Shown: positions 37,773 to 48,325 of the stretch, in pieces | How the letters are laid out: every line of letters begins with the position of its first letter | How positions within the stretch are numbered: the first letter of the stretch is position 1 | From: Gammaproteobacteria bacterium | GTDB taxonomy: Bacteria > Pseudomonadota > Gammaproteobacteria > Chromatiales > Chromatiaceae | Reading direction: 5' to 3' | DNA: 48,325 nucleotides | NCBI GenBank assembly: GCA_011389885.1 | Contig: JAABTK010000029.1 | Span: forward strand, 1 to 48,325 | Notes under the pieces: model-generated | The model's database searches: none | What the model was told of the DNA's origin: nothing | The model's input: the letters and a program-made list of their open reading frames with translations, nothing else | Position numbers and translations under genes: made by a program

Positions 37773-40568
37773 ATGCAAGCCGTCCTTAATCGCGCCGCGT
37801 CCAAACCCTGGCTATTCCTGAGCCTGCTGCTGATGGTCTCCCTGCTGGCCGCGACCCAAGTCGGCAAGGTCGAGGTGCAGGTGTCGGCGGAGGACCTGCT
37901 GGTGCAGGACGACCCGGAACGCGAATACTACCGCCAGGTGCGGGAGCGTTTCGGCGATGAGCAGGCCGTGCTGCTGTATTTGGAAGATACCCGGCTGCTC
38001 GCAAAGGACAAGCTGGAGGCCCTGCGCACGGTGATCGGGGAGATCGAGCAGCAGCCCTTCGTGCAGCGGGTGGAGAGCCTGTTCTCCGTGCCCCACCTGA
38101 AGACCGTCGAAGGCTATTTGAACAAGGAGCCGTATCTGGCGGAAATCCCGCCGGACCCGGCGAGCGCGGAAAAACTGCTGCAAGAGGCGGCCAAGAACCC
38201 CTTCGTGCGCAACGTGTTATTGAGCCCGAACGGACGCTCCATGGCGGCGGCGATCCTGCTCAAGGAGGACGTGACCGGCGCCGACGACAACCGCATCACG
38301 CATACCCTCGCGCGCCTCGCCAAGCCCCTGGAGGCCCATTACAGCACCCATTTCAACATCGGCTTCCCGCAGATTCGCAGCGAAATCTCCAGCCGCATCC
38401 AGCAGGAGCAATACGACCTGTTTCCGCTGGCGGTGCTGGCGCTGCTGCTGGCGCTGTTCCTGTTGCTGCGGCATTTGGTGGACATCCTGACGCCCATCCT
38501 CACCGCTGGGCTCAGCATCCTCTGGACCTTCGGGCTGATGGGCGTGTTGGGGATTCCGCTCAACGTGGTCACCTCCATCGTGCCCATACTGTTAATCGTG
38601 GTGGGCTCCACGGAAGACATTCACCTGCTCTCGGAATTCCGCCATGCGCGGGACGAGGGCCGCCCGCCCCGCACCGCCTTGGGCTTGATGTCGCGCAAAA
38701 TGGGGCGCACGGTACTGTTCACCTTCATCACCACCTATGTGGGCTTTCTGTCGGTGGGGCTGAACCGCATCGAGGTGCTGTGGCAGTTCGGGCTGCTGGC
38801 CTCCACCGGGCTGTTGCTGAACTTCATCATCACCATCCTGCTGATCCCGTCACTGCTGGCGGTCACCAACGGCGGCGGCCAGGGCTCCGGCAGTCGGCTG
38901 TTCCAGCGCCCGCCGGCGGCCTTGGCGGAGCGCTATTGGCAGTGGCTGCACGGCCATCGCCTGTTGGTGATTGTAGCCATGGCCGGGGTCGCCCTGGTCG
39001 CCGCCTCGGGCATTCCGCGCATCGAGGTCAATCACAATCCGGTGGAGAGCCTGGGCGAGGCCTCGGAGGTGCGCCGGCAGGCGGCGCGCATCGGCGACCA
39101 GCTCTCCGGCCTCGAAAGCTTTTCCATCATCATCGACTCGGGCATTCGCGACACCTTCCTGAAGGCCTACTATTTGGAGGAATTGCAAGCGTTTCAGGGC
39201 TTTTTGGAACAACCCGAGCGCGCCCGTTCCACCACCTCTTTCGCCAGCTATCTATCGCTGCTCAACACCGCGTTTCAGGAGTTGGAAGAGCCCGCGCTGC
39301 CGCGTTCGGACGACGTGGTCAACGAGCTGATGATCTTCCTCGACTATGACCGGGTGAAAGGCTATGTCTCCGAGGACTACAGCACCGCACGCATCCTGGT
39401 GCGCCACAACATCGCCGACACCGCCGAGCTGGAGCTTTTCCTGCACGCGGTCAACGGCTACATCGCAAACGAACTCGATCCGGGGCTGGATGCCCGCGTC
39501 ACCGGCGATTCGGTGCTCACCCTAAGGGCCACCCAGGCGATGATCTTCGGCCAGCTTCAGTCCATCGGGCTGCTGCTGGTGTTCATCGCGCTGGTGATCT
39601 CGATCCTGTTCACCGACATCCGCGCCGGTCTGCTGGCCGCGGCGCCTAACGCGGTGCCGGTGATCGTGCTGTTCGGGTTCATGGGATTCGCCGAAATCCC
39701 GCTCAACATCGGCACCACCATGGCCGCCGCCATCGCCATCGGCATCGCGGTGGACGACACCATGCATTTCATGCTGCGCTACAATCAGGAACTGAAGTTC
39801 TACAAAAGCCAGAGTCAGGCCATGCACGAAACCATTCGCGGCGAGGCCCCGCCGGTCATCGTCACCTCGGTGGCCCTGATCGCCGGTTTTCTGGTGTTCA
39901 CCCTGTCGGATTTCGCGCCCATCCAGCAGTTCGGCCTGCTCAGCGCCTTGGTGATTGCAACCGCCTTGGCGGCCGATTTCACCCTCACCCCCATCGCCAT
40001 CGCCTCATTGCGCCTAATCACCCTGTACGACATGCTGTCCTTCCGCCTGCGGCATCAGCTGATTCCGCACAGCCCGCTGTTTCGCGGCATGCGGGACTGG
40101 CAGATTCGACGCTTCATCCTGTCTAGCAATATACTGGACTTGAAACCGGGAGAGCGGGTATTTTCCGCCGGTGAACGCAGCGAGGCGATCTTCCTGGTGA
40201 TGGAGGGGGGCGTCGAGGTCTGTGTCTCGCGTAACGGCAGCGACCGCTGCGACATGGTGGTGGACCGCTTTCAGCCCGGCGACCTGTTCGGCGAGGTGGG
40301 CCTGCTCGCCAGCGAGCGGCGCAAAGGCAACGCCATTGCCCTAGAGCCGACCAAGGTGCTGGAGATCACCCGCGAAGGCATTAACGAGGCCACCCAGCAC
40401 CATCCGCTGATCGCCGCTCGCATGTTCGAAAACATCGCCACCGATATCAGCCACCGCTGGGTGCGCTTTATCGGCCGGGCGACCAACAATGAAATCTGCA
40501 ACCCACCGAAGGAGGAACACGGCCATGCGGTTTCGCCACCCGCGCAGGACCCAACCACGCGCGACTAG
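37773..40568 (+). CDS. RND/MMPL-superfamily exporter fused to a cyclic-nucleotide-binding-like domain
   Basis: The 931-residue inner-membrane protein has the MMPL-type RND layout. Two repeats each have one helix, a large periplasmic loop and five more helices; the conserved core is TSIVPILLIVVGSTEDIHLL in the first half and AIAIGIAVDDTMHFMLRYNQ in the second. Unusually, the C-terminus (about 785-880) is a CAP_ED/cNMP-like domain (FSAGERSEAIFLVMEGGVEV, then RFQPGDLFGEVGLLASERR). The arginine normally before Ala in the phosphate cassette is absent (GNAIA), so cAMP binding is doubtful. Its last 44 bases overlap the next gene. The substrate is unknown; lipids or hopanoids are typical for the superfamily. 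Confidence 0.88.
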   Translation: MQAVLNRAASKPWLFLSLLLMVSLLAATQVGKVEVQVSAEDLLVQDDPEREYYRQVRERFGDEQAVLLYLEDTRLLAKDKLEALRTVIGEIEQQPFVQRVESLFSVPHLKTVEGYLNKEPYLAEIPPDPASAEKLLQEAAKNPFVRNVLLSPNGRSMAAAILLKEDVTGADDNRITHTLARLAKPLEAHYSTHFNIGFPQIRSEISSRIQQEQYDLFPLAVLALLLALFLLLRHLVDILTPILTAGLSILWTFGLMGVLGIPLNVVTSIVPILLIVVGSTEDIHLLSEFRHARDEGRPPRTALGLMSRKMGRTVLFTFITTYVGFLSVGLNRIEVLWQFGLLASTGLLLNFIITILLIPSLLAVTNGGGQGSGSRLFQRPPAALAERYWQWLHGHRLLVIVAMAGVALVAASGIPRIEVNHNPVESLGEASEVRRQAARIGDQLSGLESFSIIIDSGIRDTFLKAYYLEELQAFQGFLEQPERARSTTSFASYLSLLNTAFQELEEPALPRSDDVVNELMIFLDYDRVKGYVSEDYSTARILVRHNIADTAELELFLHAVNGYIANELDPGLDARVTGDSVLTLRATQAMIFGQLQSIGLLLVFIALVISILFTDIRAGLLAAAPNAVPVIVLFGFMGFAEIPLNIGTTMAAAIAIGIAVDDTMHFMLRYNQELKFYKSQSQAMHETIRGEAPPVIVTSVALIAGFLVFTLSDFAPIQQFGLLSALVIATALAADFTLTPIAIASLRLITLYDMLSFRLRHQLIPHSPLFRGMRDWQIRRFILSSNILDLKPGERVFSAGERSEAIFLVMEGGVEVCVSRNGSDRCDMVVDRFQPGDLFGEVGLLASERRKGNAIALEPTKVLEITREGINEATQHHPLIAARMFENIATDISHRWVRFIGRATNNEICNPPKEEHGHAVSPPAQDPTTRD

Positions 40569-41343
40569 CCGGACCCCCCGGCGCGGCCCGACGACCTTTT
40601 TGTGCGCCCTCTGCCTGGGCCTGCTCGCGGCCCCGGCGGCGCCTAACCCGAGCGGCTGGCAGACCTATTTTCGCGCCCCGGGCAGCGGCCAGCGGGTGAG
40701 CCAATACGAAATCGAGCTGCGGGTCAGCGAGCAGGAAAAACGCCGCTTTCAGGTGCCCGGGGATTGCCCCGAACTGATCCAGGCCGCCGCCGAGGGCGCC
40801 AACCAATGGGGCGGCCAAGTCGAGAAAAGCCAGTGGTGGAAGGCCGAAACCGACTGCCGCTACAGCCTGTTCCTGAATCATCACACCGGCGCGCCCCAGA
40901 CGGACTATGTGAGCGGCTACGACTTTCATAACGCGCCGCTCTCCATGTTGCCGCTACAGCGCCAGTGCAGCCGGCCCGAAACCGCCCCCCTGCCCTGCGC
41001 CGGGTTCAGTCGCGCCACCGGCCTGCATCACCTATTGAGCACCGACGACTCCCTCGACGGCTCCGCCGCCAATGGCAACGGCTGCCGCATCCGCAACGGC
41101 GCCTTCCGCGGCTGGGTGCGCTTTGCCGATGGCGAGATCCACTGCAAGGAAGACCCGGCCGGCCCCGGCTTCCGCATCGTCGCCATTGATTACTCGGACG
41201 TCAACGGCGACGGCTTTCTGGACGCGGTGCTGCGTCTATTTCCACTCGGCCCGAGGCACGGGCGCACCGCCTCCATCCTGCCGGTGACCCGCCGCTCGCC
41301 CGAGGGGGCCTTCAGCGTGCCGGAGGGCATGCCGCTGTTGTAA
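40525..41343 (+). CDS. Secreted/periplasmic protein with a Ca2+-loop-like motif
   Basis: The 272-residue product is not one I can name. It has a basic N-terminus and a hydrophobic signal segment (TTFLCALCLGLLAAPAAP). In the mature part are six or more cysteines in pairs (CPELIQ, CRYSLF, CSRPETAPLPCAG, CRIRNG, CKED), suggesting disulfides. It also has DVNGDGFLDAVLRL, an FG-GAP/EF-hand-like calcium loop. The ATG at 40525 has a strong AAGGAGGAA upstream, inside the 3' end of the RND gene, so the two are co-translated and probably work together at the envelope. It overlaps the convergent protease gene by 32 bases. Confidence 0.7.
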   Translation: MRFRHPRRTQPRATSRTPRRGPTTFLCALCLGLLAAPAAPNPSGWQTYFRAPGSGQRVSQYEIELRVSEQEKRRFQVPGDCPELIQAAAEGANQWGGQVEKSQWWKAETDCRYSLFLNHHTGAPQTDYVSGYDFHNAPLSMLPLQRQCSRPETAPLPCAGFSRATGLHHLLSTDDSLDGSAANGNGCRIRNGAFRGWVRFADGEIHCKEDPAGPGFRIVAIDYSDVNGDGFLDAVLRLFPLGPRHGRTASILPVTRRSPEGAFSVPEGMPLL

Positions 41344-41824
41344 CACCCGCCGCCGGACCGCCGCGCGCGATGCGATCCCAGAGCGCGGTGGGGCGTTGCA
41401 ACAACCGCCCCGCCAGCGCCAGGCTCGCCGCCAGATTGCGCCAGGCCCTGGGGCTCGGCGGCCGCCCCAAATCGAAGGCGTAACCGCGGATGGAGAGCAC
41501 GAAACAGGGCGGCGCCGGCCCCATATCCAAGCGCTCGAACACCTCAAGCAGGGCCTGCGGGGACAGCGCATGGGTGCTGTAGCTGTCATCCCGCAACGGC
41601 GAGAGCCGCGAAAAGCCGTAGGGCGCCGGACCGGAGACGCTCGCATCCACCAGCAGCACCCGCTCCCGCGCCGCGAAATCCAACGCGTGTTCGATCTGCA
41701 ACTGAAAATCCGTCAAAACCTCCCAAGGCCCCGCCGGCGCCATGCGCTCCAGAAACAAGGGTCCCAACGCATCGTCCCCGCGCGCGGGATTGCCGTAACC
41801 GAATACCAGTTGCGGTTTCTTCAC
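41312..41824 (-). CDS. Hydrogenase maturation protease (HyaD/HupD/HoxW family)
   Basis: These proteases clip the C-terminus of the [NiFe]-hydrogenase large subunit after nickel insertion. The 170-residue product has the family start LVFGYGNPARGDDALGP (D18 at the nickel-binding acid position), D60 in VLLVDAS and H85 in STHALSP, matching the three Ni ligands. I chose the GTG at 41822-41824. The frame stays open for 11 more codons to a TTG, but those codons lie in a mobile-element end, so they are probably not native. No hydrogenase gene is in the window. The 3' end overlaps the convergent secreted-protein gene by 32 bases. Confidence 0.8.
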   Translation of the reverse strand: MKKPQLVFGYGNPARGDDALGPLFLERMAPAGPWEVLTDFQLQIEHALDFAARERVLLVDASVSGPAPYGFSRLSPLRDDSYSTHALSPQALLEVFERLDMGPAPPCFVLSIRGYAFDLGRPPSPRAWRNLAASLALAGRLLQRPTALWDRIARGGPAAGVTTAACPPAR

Positions 41825-42015
41825 CCTGGTGCGCCTGCGCGTAGATAACAGAAGCAACGGCCTTTAGGAACCCAGAGGCCGCAGAGGACCGCAGAGCGCG
41901 CAGAGGAATACCCGTTAATAATCACGCTGGCCGTTGGCGGTTGGTTGATCACTGATTTTGCCCTTTTTGTTAAACCAAGGGTTCCCTCCCCCGCCGCGGA
42001 GGCACAGGGAGGGGG

Positions 42016-42095
42016 CTAGTATGCCTGCGCCGAAGCAACGGAAACAAGGCCATTTAGAAACGCAGAGGCCGCAGAGGCCGCAGAGGGCGCGGCGG
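42016..42095 (+). repeat. Left half of a CTAG-type MITE-like element
   Basis: CTAGTATGCCTGCGCCGAAG, then CAACGGAAACAAGGCCATTT and AGAAACGCAGAGG with repeated CCGCAGAGG units, matches the left end and arm of the complete elements. The opposite end is absent before the sugar dehydrogenase gene. Confidence 0.65.
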
Positions 42096-42140
42096 GATTT
42101 TGTGTTGCGCTCCGGCACCGCCTCGCCGCCTGGAGTATAA

Positions 42141-42359
42141 CCCTTGGGCTGTGCGCCCTGGTCCGCACACGCCAAGGCGTGTACTCCAACGCGAAGCCGC
42201 AACCGCTCGGAGCCCGGACTTTAGTCCGGCATGGGCCGCCAAAGACGGCTGTTCGCCGCTGGCAACGCAGCGCCCGCGGAAGATCGCGCTCGGCCATTGG
42301 CGTACGGCCCTTGGGCTGTGCGCCCTGGCCCGCACACGCCAAGGCGTGTACCCCAACGC
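42141..42359 (+). repeat. 52-bp direct repeat with internal hairpins
   Basis: The copies at 42141-42192 and 42308-42359 differ at two positions. Each reads CCCTTGGGCTGTGCGCCCTG, then CCGCACACGCCAAGGCGTGTA and CCAACGC, with a perfect ACACGCC-AA-GGCGTGT hairpin. Parts of the unit (TACACGCCTTGG, GGGCTGT) recur in elements A and D. Confidence 0.75.
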
Positions 42360-42364
42360 AAACA

Positions 42365-43528
42365 TCAGCCCCCCTGGGTCAGCCGCACCAGCTCGCCGGA
42401 GGCGGCATCGGTGAGCAGGTAGATGGCCCCGTCCCGCCCGACCCTCACCGCCCGAATGCGTCCGAGCACGCCCTGCAGGTAGCGCTCCTCCTCCGCCACC
42501 TCTTCGCCTTGCAGCACGAGGCGGGCGAGGAGTTGGTACTTCAGGGCCCCGGCCAGCAGGTCGCCCCGCCATTCGGGGAATTCGTCGCCCCGATAGAAGG
42601 CCATGCCGGAGGGGGCGATGGAGGGGTCCCAGTAATAGAGCGGTTGCTCCATCCCGGGCTGCTCGGTGTCGCCGATGGGCAGCCCGGTGCCGTACTCGGC
42701 CCCATAGGTGACCTCGGGCCAGCCATAGTTGCGGCCCGGGCGGATGATGTTGATTTCGTCCCCGCCCTGGGGCCCGTGCTCGTGGATCCAGAGCGCGCCG
42801 GTCTCGGGGTGGACGGCCGCGCCTTGGATGTTGCGGTGTCCGTAGGAGTAGATCTCGGGCCTGGTCCCCTCACGGTCGGCAAACGGATTATCCTCGGGGA
42901 GCCGGCCGTCGGCGTAGAGTCGAATCACCGATCCCGCATGGTCGTTTAGGTCCTGGGCCCGGTCCCGCTCGCCCCGGTCCCCGAGGGTGATATACAGATA
43001 GCCCTCCGGATCGAAGGCCAGCCGGGAACCGAAGTGATGCCGGGTGGCGGACTTGGGCAACAACCGGAAGATCACCTCGGCATCCTCCAGCCGGTCGTTC
43101 ACCCAGCGCCCGCGGGCCACCTCGGTCCCCACCTGGTCGCCCTCGCCGGCCACATAGGCGATATAGACCCAGGGCTCTTGGTCGAAGTCCGGATGCAGCG
43201 CCACATCCAACAGCCCGCCCTGGCCGCCGGGGCTGATCTCCGGCAGGCCCGCCACCGGCTCGGGACGCAGATTCCAGTCGGCGTCGGCCCATCGCAGCCG
43301 CCCGGCGCGTTCGCTGATCAGGGCGCCGCCTTGGGGCAGGAGGGCCATGCCCCAGGGGTGTTCCAGACCCGAGACCAGGGTCTCCACCTCGAAGGGCACA
43401 TCCGGGTCCGCGAAACTCAACTTGGGCTTCAGCAAAATCCAGGCCTGGGTCCCGGCCAGCACCGCCGCGAGCAGCGCCAGGCCGATCAAAAAACCGCTAC
43501 GCAAACTGAACTTCCCCGCTTTCGGCAT
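42365..43528 (-). CDS. PQQ-dependent aldose sugar dehydrogenase (YliI/Asd family)
   Basis: The 387-residue product is a six-bladed beta-propeller sugar dehydrogenase of the YliI/soluble glucose dehydrogenase family, which oxidises aldoses in the periplasm with PQQ. After an N-terminal membrane anchor or signal (about 9-31) come SGLEHPWGMALLP, the active-site region SATRHHFGSRLAFDPEGYLY, then YSYGHRNIQGAAVHPETGAL, WIHEHGPQGGDEINII and GRNYGWPEVTYG. I chose the ATG at 43526-43528, with GGAG about nine bases upstream. No pqq genes are nearby. It is divergent from the RND adaptor gene. Confidence 0.88.
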   Translation of the reverse strand: MPKAGKFSLRSGFLIGLALLAAVLAGTQAWILLKPKLSFADPDVPFEVETLVSGLEHPWGMALLPQGGALISERAGRLRWADADWNLRPEPVAGLPEISPGGQGGLLDVALHPDFDQEPWVYIAYVAGEGDQVGTEVARGRWVNDRLEDAEVIFRLLPKSATRHHFGSRLAFDPEGYLYITLGDRGERDRAQDLNDHAGSVIRLYADGRLPEDNPFADREGTRPEIYSYGHRNIQGAAVHPETGALWIHEHGPQGGDEINIIRPGRNYGWPEVTYGAEYGTGLPIGDTEQPGMEQPLYYWDPSIAPSGMAFYRGDEFPEWRGDLLAGALKYQLLARLVLQGEEVAEEERYLQGVLGRIRAVRVGRDGAIYLLTDAASGELVRLTQGG

Positions 43529-43604
43529 ATCGAATACTCCGGCTTTGTCTTTGGGGTATAGTTGGGCAAACGCCGCCCCCTTCAACCCGCTTGTCGAGAA
43601 AAAC

Positions 43605-44774
43605 GTGAATCGATTCATTTTCCGCCTGTTGCTCCTGGCCCTGGCGGCGGGCCTTGGCTGGATGATCTACGACCGCTTGCAGGAGGTCGGGCAGCCCGCG
43701 AGCCAGCGCGGCCAGGGCGGGCCCAAGCCCGTGCCGGTGGAGTCGGCGCCCGTGCGCACAGGCCCCATCGAGTTGCGCCGCACCTTCAGCGGGACCCTGG
43801 AGGCCACCGCCGAATTCATCGTGGCCCCCAAGGTAAGCGGCCAGGTGAAGCAGATCGCGGTGGACCTGGCCGACCCGGTGAATCGCAATCAGGTGGTGGC
43901 GCGGCTCGACGATGCCGAGTACCAACAGGCCATCGCCCAGGCCGAGGCGGACCGGGCGGTGGAACAGGCCAACCTCACGGAGGCCGAGAGCGCGCTCACC
44001 ATCGCCCGGCGGGATTTGGATCGCATTCAGCGGCTGCAAGGGCGCGGCGTGTCTTCCGAATCCGATCTGGATGCCGCCAAAATGGAAGAGCTGGCGCGGC
44101 GGGCCGGGGTGGAGGTGGCCCGGGCGCAGGTGGCGCGGGCGGATGCGGCCCTGCAGAGTGCGCGCATCCGCTCCGACTATACCCGCGTGGAGGCGGGCTG
44201 GAACGGCGGCAACGAACAGCGCATCGTGGCCGAACGCTATGTGGACGAAGGCGAGACGGTGAGCGCCAATACGCCGCTGTTGCGCATCGTGGAACTCGAC
44301 CCGGTCACCGGCGTGATCTTCGTCACCGAGAAAGACTACGCCTACCTGAAACCCGAGCAGCCCGCCCTGCTGCGCACCGACGCCTATCCCGGCGAGGATT
44401 TTCCGGCCGAAATCGCGCGCATCGCCCCGGTATTCCAGCAGGGCAGCCGCCAGGCCCGAGTGGAGCTGCGGGTGGAAAACCCCGAGCAGCGCCTCAAGCC
44501 GGGCCTGTTCGTCCGCGTCACCGTCACCTTGGCGTCGATCGACGACGCCACCCTAATCCCCGAGGTCGCCCTCACCCGCCGCGACGACCGCGACGGCATC
44601 TTTCTGCTCGCCGACGGCGGCGACACCGTGCGCTGGCTGCCGGTGGCAGTCGGCATCCGCCAGGGCGAAACCGTGCAGGCGCTCGGCGAAGGCATCAGCG
44701 GCCGGGTGGTGACCCTGGGTCAGCAGTTGTTAGAGGACGGCTCGCAGGTGCTGCTGCCGGGGGCCTCGGAATGA
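43605..44774 (+). CDS. RND efflux periplasmic adaptor (membrane fusion protein)
   Basis: The 389-residue product has an N-terminal membrane anchor (FIFRLLLLALAAGLGWMIYD), then the adaptor domains in order: a lipoyl/barrel-sandwich part (SGTLEATAEFIVAPKVSGQV), a coiled-coil hairpin (EADRAVEQANLTEAESALTI), the returning lipoyl half and a beta-barrel (LDPVTGVIFVTEKDYAYLKP, then FVRVTVTLASIDDATLIPEV). It links an inner-membrane RND pump to an outer-membrane channel. I chose GTG at 43605 because translation from it starts the anchor; the ORF is open much further upstream without conservation. The pump gene follows after 151 bases that contain a repeat element. Confidence 0.9.
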   Translation: MNRFIFRLLLLALAAGLGWMIYDRLQEVGQPASQRGQGGPKPVPVESAPVRTGPIELRRTFSGTLEATAEFIVAPKVSGQVKQIAVDLADPVNRNQVVARLDDAEYQQAIAQAEADRAVEQANLTEAESALTIARRDLDRIQRLQGRGVSSESDLDAAKMEELARRAGVEVARAQVARADAALQSARIRSDYTRVEAGWNGGNEQRIVAERYVDEGETVSANTPLLRIVELDPVTGVIFVTEKDYAYLKPEQPALLRTDAYPGEDFPAEIARIAPVFQQGSRQARVELRVENPEQRLKPGLFVRVTVTLASIDDATLIPEVALTRRDDRDGIFLLADGGDTVRWLPVAVGIRQGETVQALGEGISGRVVTLGQQLLEDGSQVLLPGASE

Positions 44775-44783
44775 GTCGTTTGG

Positions 44784-44897
44784 AACGCAGAGGGCGCGGA
44801 GAATACGCAGAGGGCGCGGAGACATGCACGCCCACGCCGAGCGTGGGAGCGAGGAGCACATCATCTTCCTCTGCGCCTCCTCTGCGCCCTCTGCGTT
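44784..44897. repeat. Palindromic CGCAGAGG element between RND adaptor and pump genes
   Basis: The left arm AACGCAGAGGGCGCGGAGAA is followed by a second TACGCAGAGGGCGCGGAGA unit, and the right arm TCTGCGCCTCCTCTGCGCCC ends TCTGCGTT. The arms are inverted, about 35-40 bases each, around a short centre (CATGCACGCCCACGCCGAGC region). It lacks the CTAG outer ends. It lies inside what should be one adaptor-pump transcript. Confidence 0.75.
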
Positions 44898-44925
44898 CCT
44901 CTTCCCCGCCCGGGGAGGCCGCTAG

Positions 44926-48018
<3,093 letters not shown>

Positions 48019-48057
48019 AACATCGCCCCCTTCGACTGGCAGAGCACCGCCAAGGAC

Positions 48058-48171
48058 ATGCTAACCCTCAACGACCTGGAAAACACCCTCGCCGTGACCG
48101 AAGGCTATCTGCGACGCAAGGTCCAGGCCGGAGAGCTGACCCCCGACCACCAGCTGGAGATGGGTGGCTAA
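48058..48171 (+). other. Short ORF in frame after the pump stop codon
   Basis: A 37-codon frame (MLTLNDLENTLAVTEGYLRR, then KVQAGELTPDHQLEMGG) starts at the ATG 48058 with AAGGA upstream. The same frame is open back to the pump's TGA (48016-48018), adding NIAPFDWQSTAKD. It looks protein-like and could be the C-terminal remnant of a lost gene or a small independent gene. I recognise no family. Confidence 0.35.
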
Positions 48172-48216
48172 TACCCAATGACATGCCGTACAAACAACCC
48201 GGTAGTGAAATTGTCC

Positions 48217-48222
48217 TATAAT
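48217..48222 (+). promoter_or_regulatory. Candidate -10 box for the last gene
   Basis: A perfect TATAAT lies 43 bases upstream of the ATG at 48266. No good -35 is seen at the proper distance, so this is tentative. Confidence 0.3.
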
Positions 48223-48265
48223 CACGGAACAAGCCAGACCTCCAACCTACGCTAAAGGTGTCGAC

Positions 48266-48325
48266 ATGAATGCTTACAAAACCTACGCTCAAATTGACGC
48301 TTCAGTGCGTGTAATCCTGGAAGGC
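48266..48325 (+). CDS. Antitoxin-like small protein (partial, cut by the right edge)
   Basis: The first 20 codons (MNAYKTYAQIDASVRVILEG) are visible. The pattern MxxYKTYAxIDxxxRVIL resembles a family of short proteins often encoded upstream of PIN-type toxins in cyanobacteria and purple bacteria; that assignment is from memory of the family and is weak on 20 residues. AAGGTG lies eight bases upstream and TATAAT further upstream. Confidence 0.5.
   Translation, partial: MNAYKTYAQIDASVRVILEG

Larger units (their letters stand above)
41825..42364. other. Repeat-filled intergenic region upstream of the protease gene
   Basis: No gene is seen in about 540 bases. It holds two left halves of the CTAG element family. 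One at 41827-41910 begins CTGGTGCGCCTGCGCGTAGA and runs into CGCAGAGG arms. The other at 42016-42095 begins CTAGTATGCCTGCGCCGAAG. A 52-base direct repeat (42141-42192 and 42308-42359) follows. No matching right ends are seen. Confidence 0.65.

Overview
The window is GC-rich, densely coded DNA from a free-living Gram-negative bacterium. An hrcA-grpE-dnaK-dnaJ-dapB cluster, cbbQ/cbbO genes, OprD-type and TonB outer-membrane proteins, RND pumps and c-di-GMP signalling together suggest a gammaproteobacterium near the purple-sulfur/sulfur-oxidising Chromatiales. That placement is inference from gene content and order; no rRNA or tRNA gene is visible.

Layout. (1) 1-5971, minus strand: a heat-shock operon running hrcA, grpE, dnaK, dnaJ and the start of dapB (cut by the left edge). 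It has a near-consensus sigma-70 promoter overlapped by a CIRCE operator, and a textbook sigma-32 promoter in front of dnaK. (2) 6067-7312, plus: an OsmC-like protein and a Uma2-family nuclease. (3) 7492-12339, minus: cbbQ and cbbO (Rubisco-activase type AAA+/VWA pair), split by an unrelated AAA ATPase/DUF4276 pair that looks like a defence or toxin-type cassette. (4) 13182-23230: an OprD-like porin, a periplasmic sugar-type binding protein paired with a PAS-PAS-GGDEF-EAL-CZB protein, moaA and a TonB receptor. (5) 23671-28149, minus: a six-gene set ycf46 / DUF2997 / ycf35 (DUF1257) / membrane protein / radical-SAM activase-like protein / PDC-sensor protein, whose joint function is unknown. This is the strongest candidate for an undescribed system. 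(6) 28323-36130: an AlsS-type acetolactate synthase, a degenerate FmdB-like protein, a SPOR lipoprotein, a FixL/FixJ-like two-component system and a PilZ-like protein. (7) 36388-48018: an RDD protein, an RND/MMPL exporter with a C-terminal cyclic-nucleotide-binding-like domain overlapped by a secreted protein gene, a [NiFe]-hydrogenase maturation protease, a PQQ-type sugar dehydrogenase, and an RND adaptor/pump pair. (8) The right edge holds a short leftover ORF and the start of an antitoxin-like gene.

A striking feature is the intergenic DNA. At least four complete elements (20553-21018, 23285-23663, 29978-30068, 36849-37208) start and end in CTAG, carry matching terminal inverted repeats, and have inner arms built from units like CGCAGAGG. 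Half copies and arm-only copies lie in most other long gaps, including between the RND adaptor and pump genes. Two complete copies begin exactly on the TAG stop codon of the upstream gene. A second family (the ATTCGCGTTT/GAACCGCAAAT type) and short palindromes (ACAGCCC-GAGGGCTGT) are nested in or near them. I interpret these as a non-autonomous, MITE-like family; no transposase gene is in the window.

No CRISPR array, complete insertion sequence, rRNA or tRNA was found.
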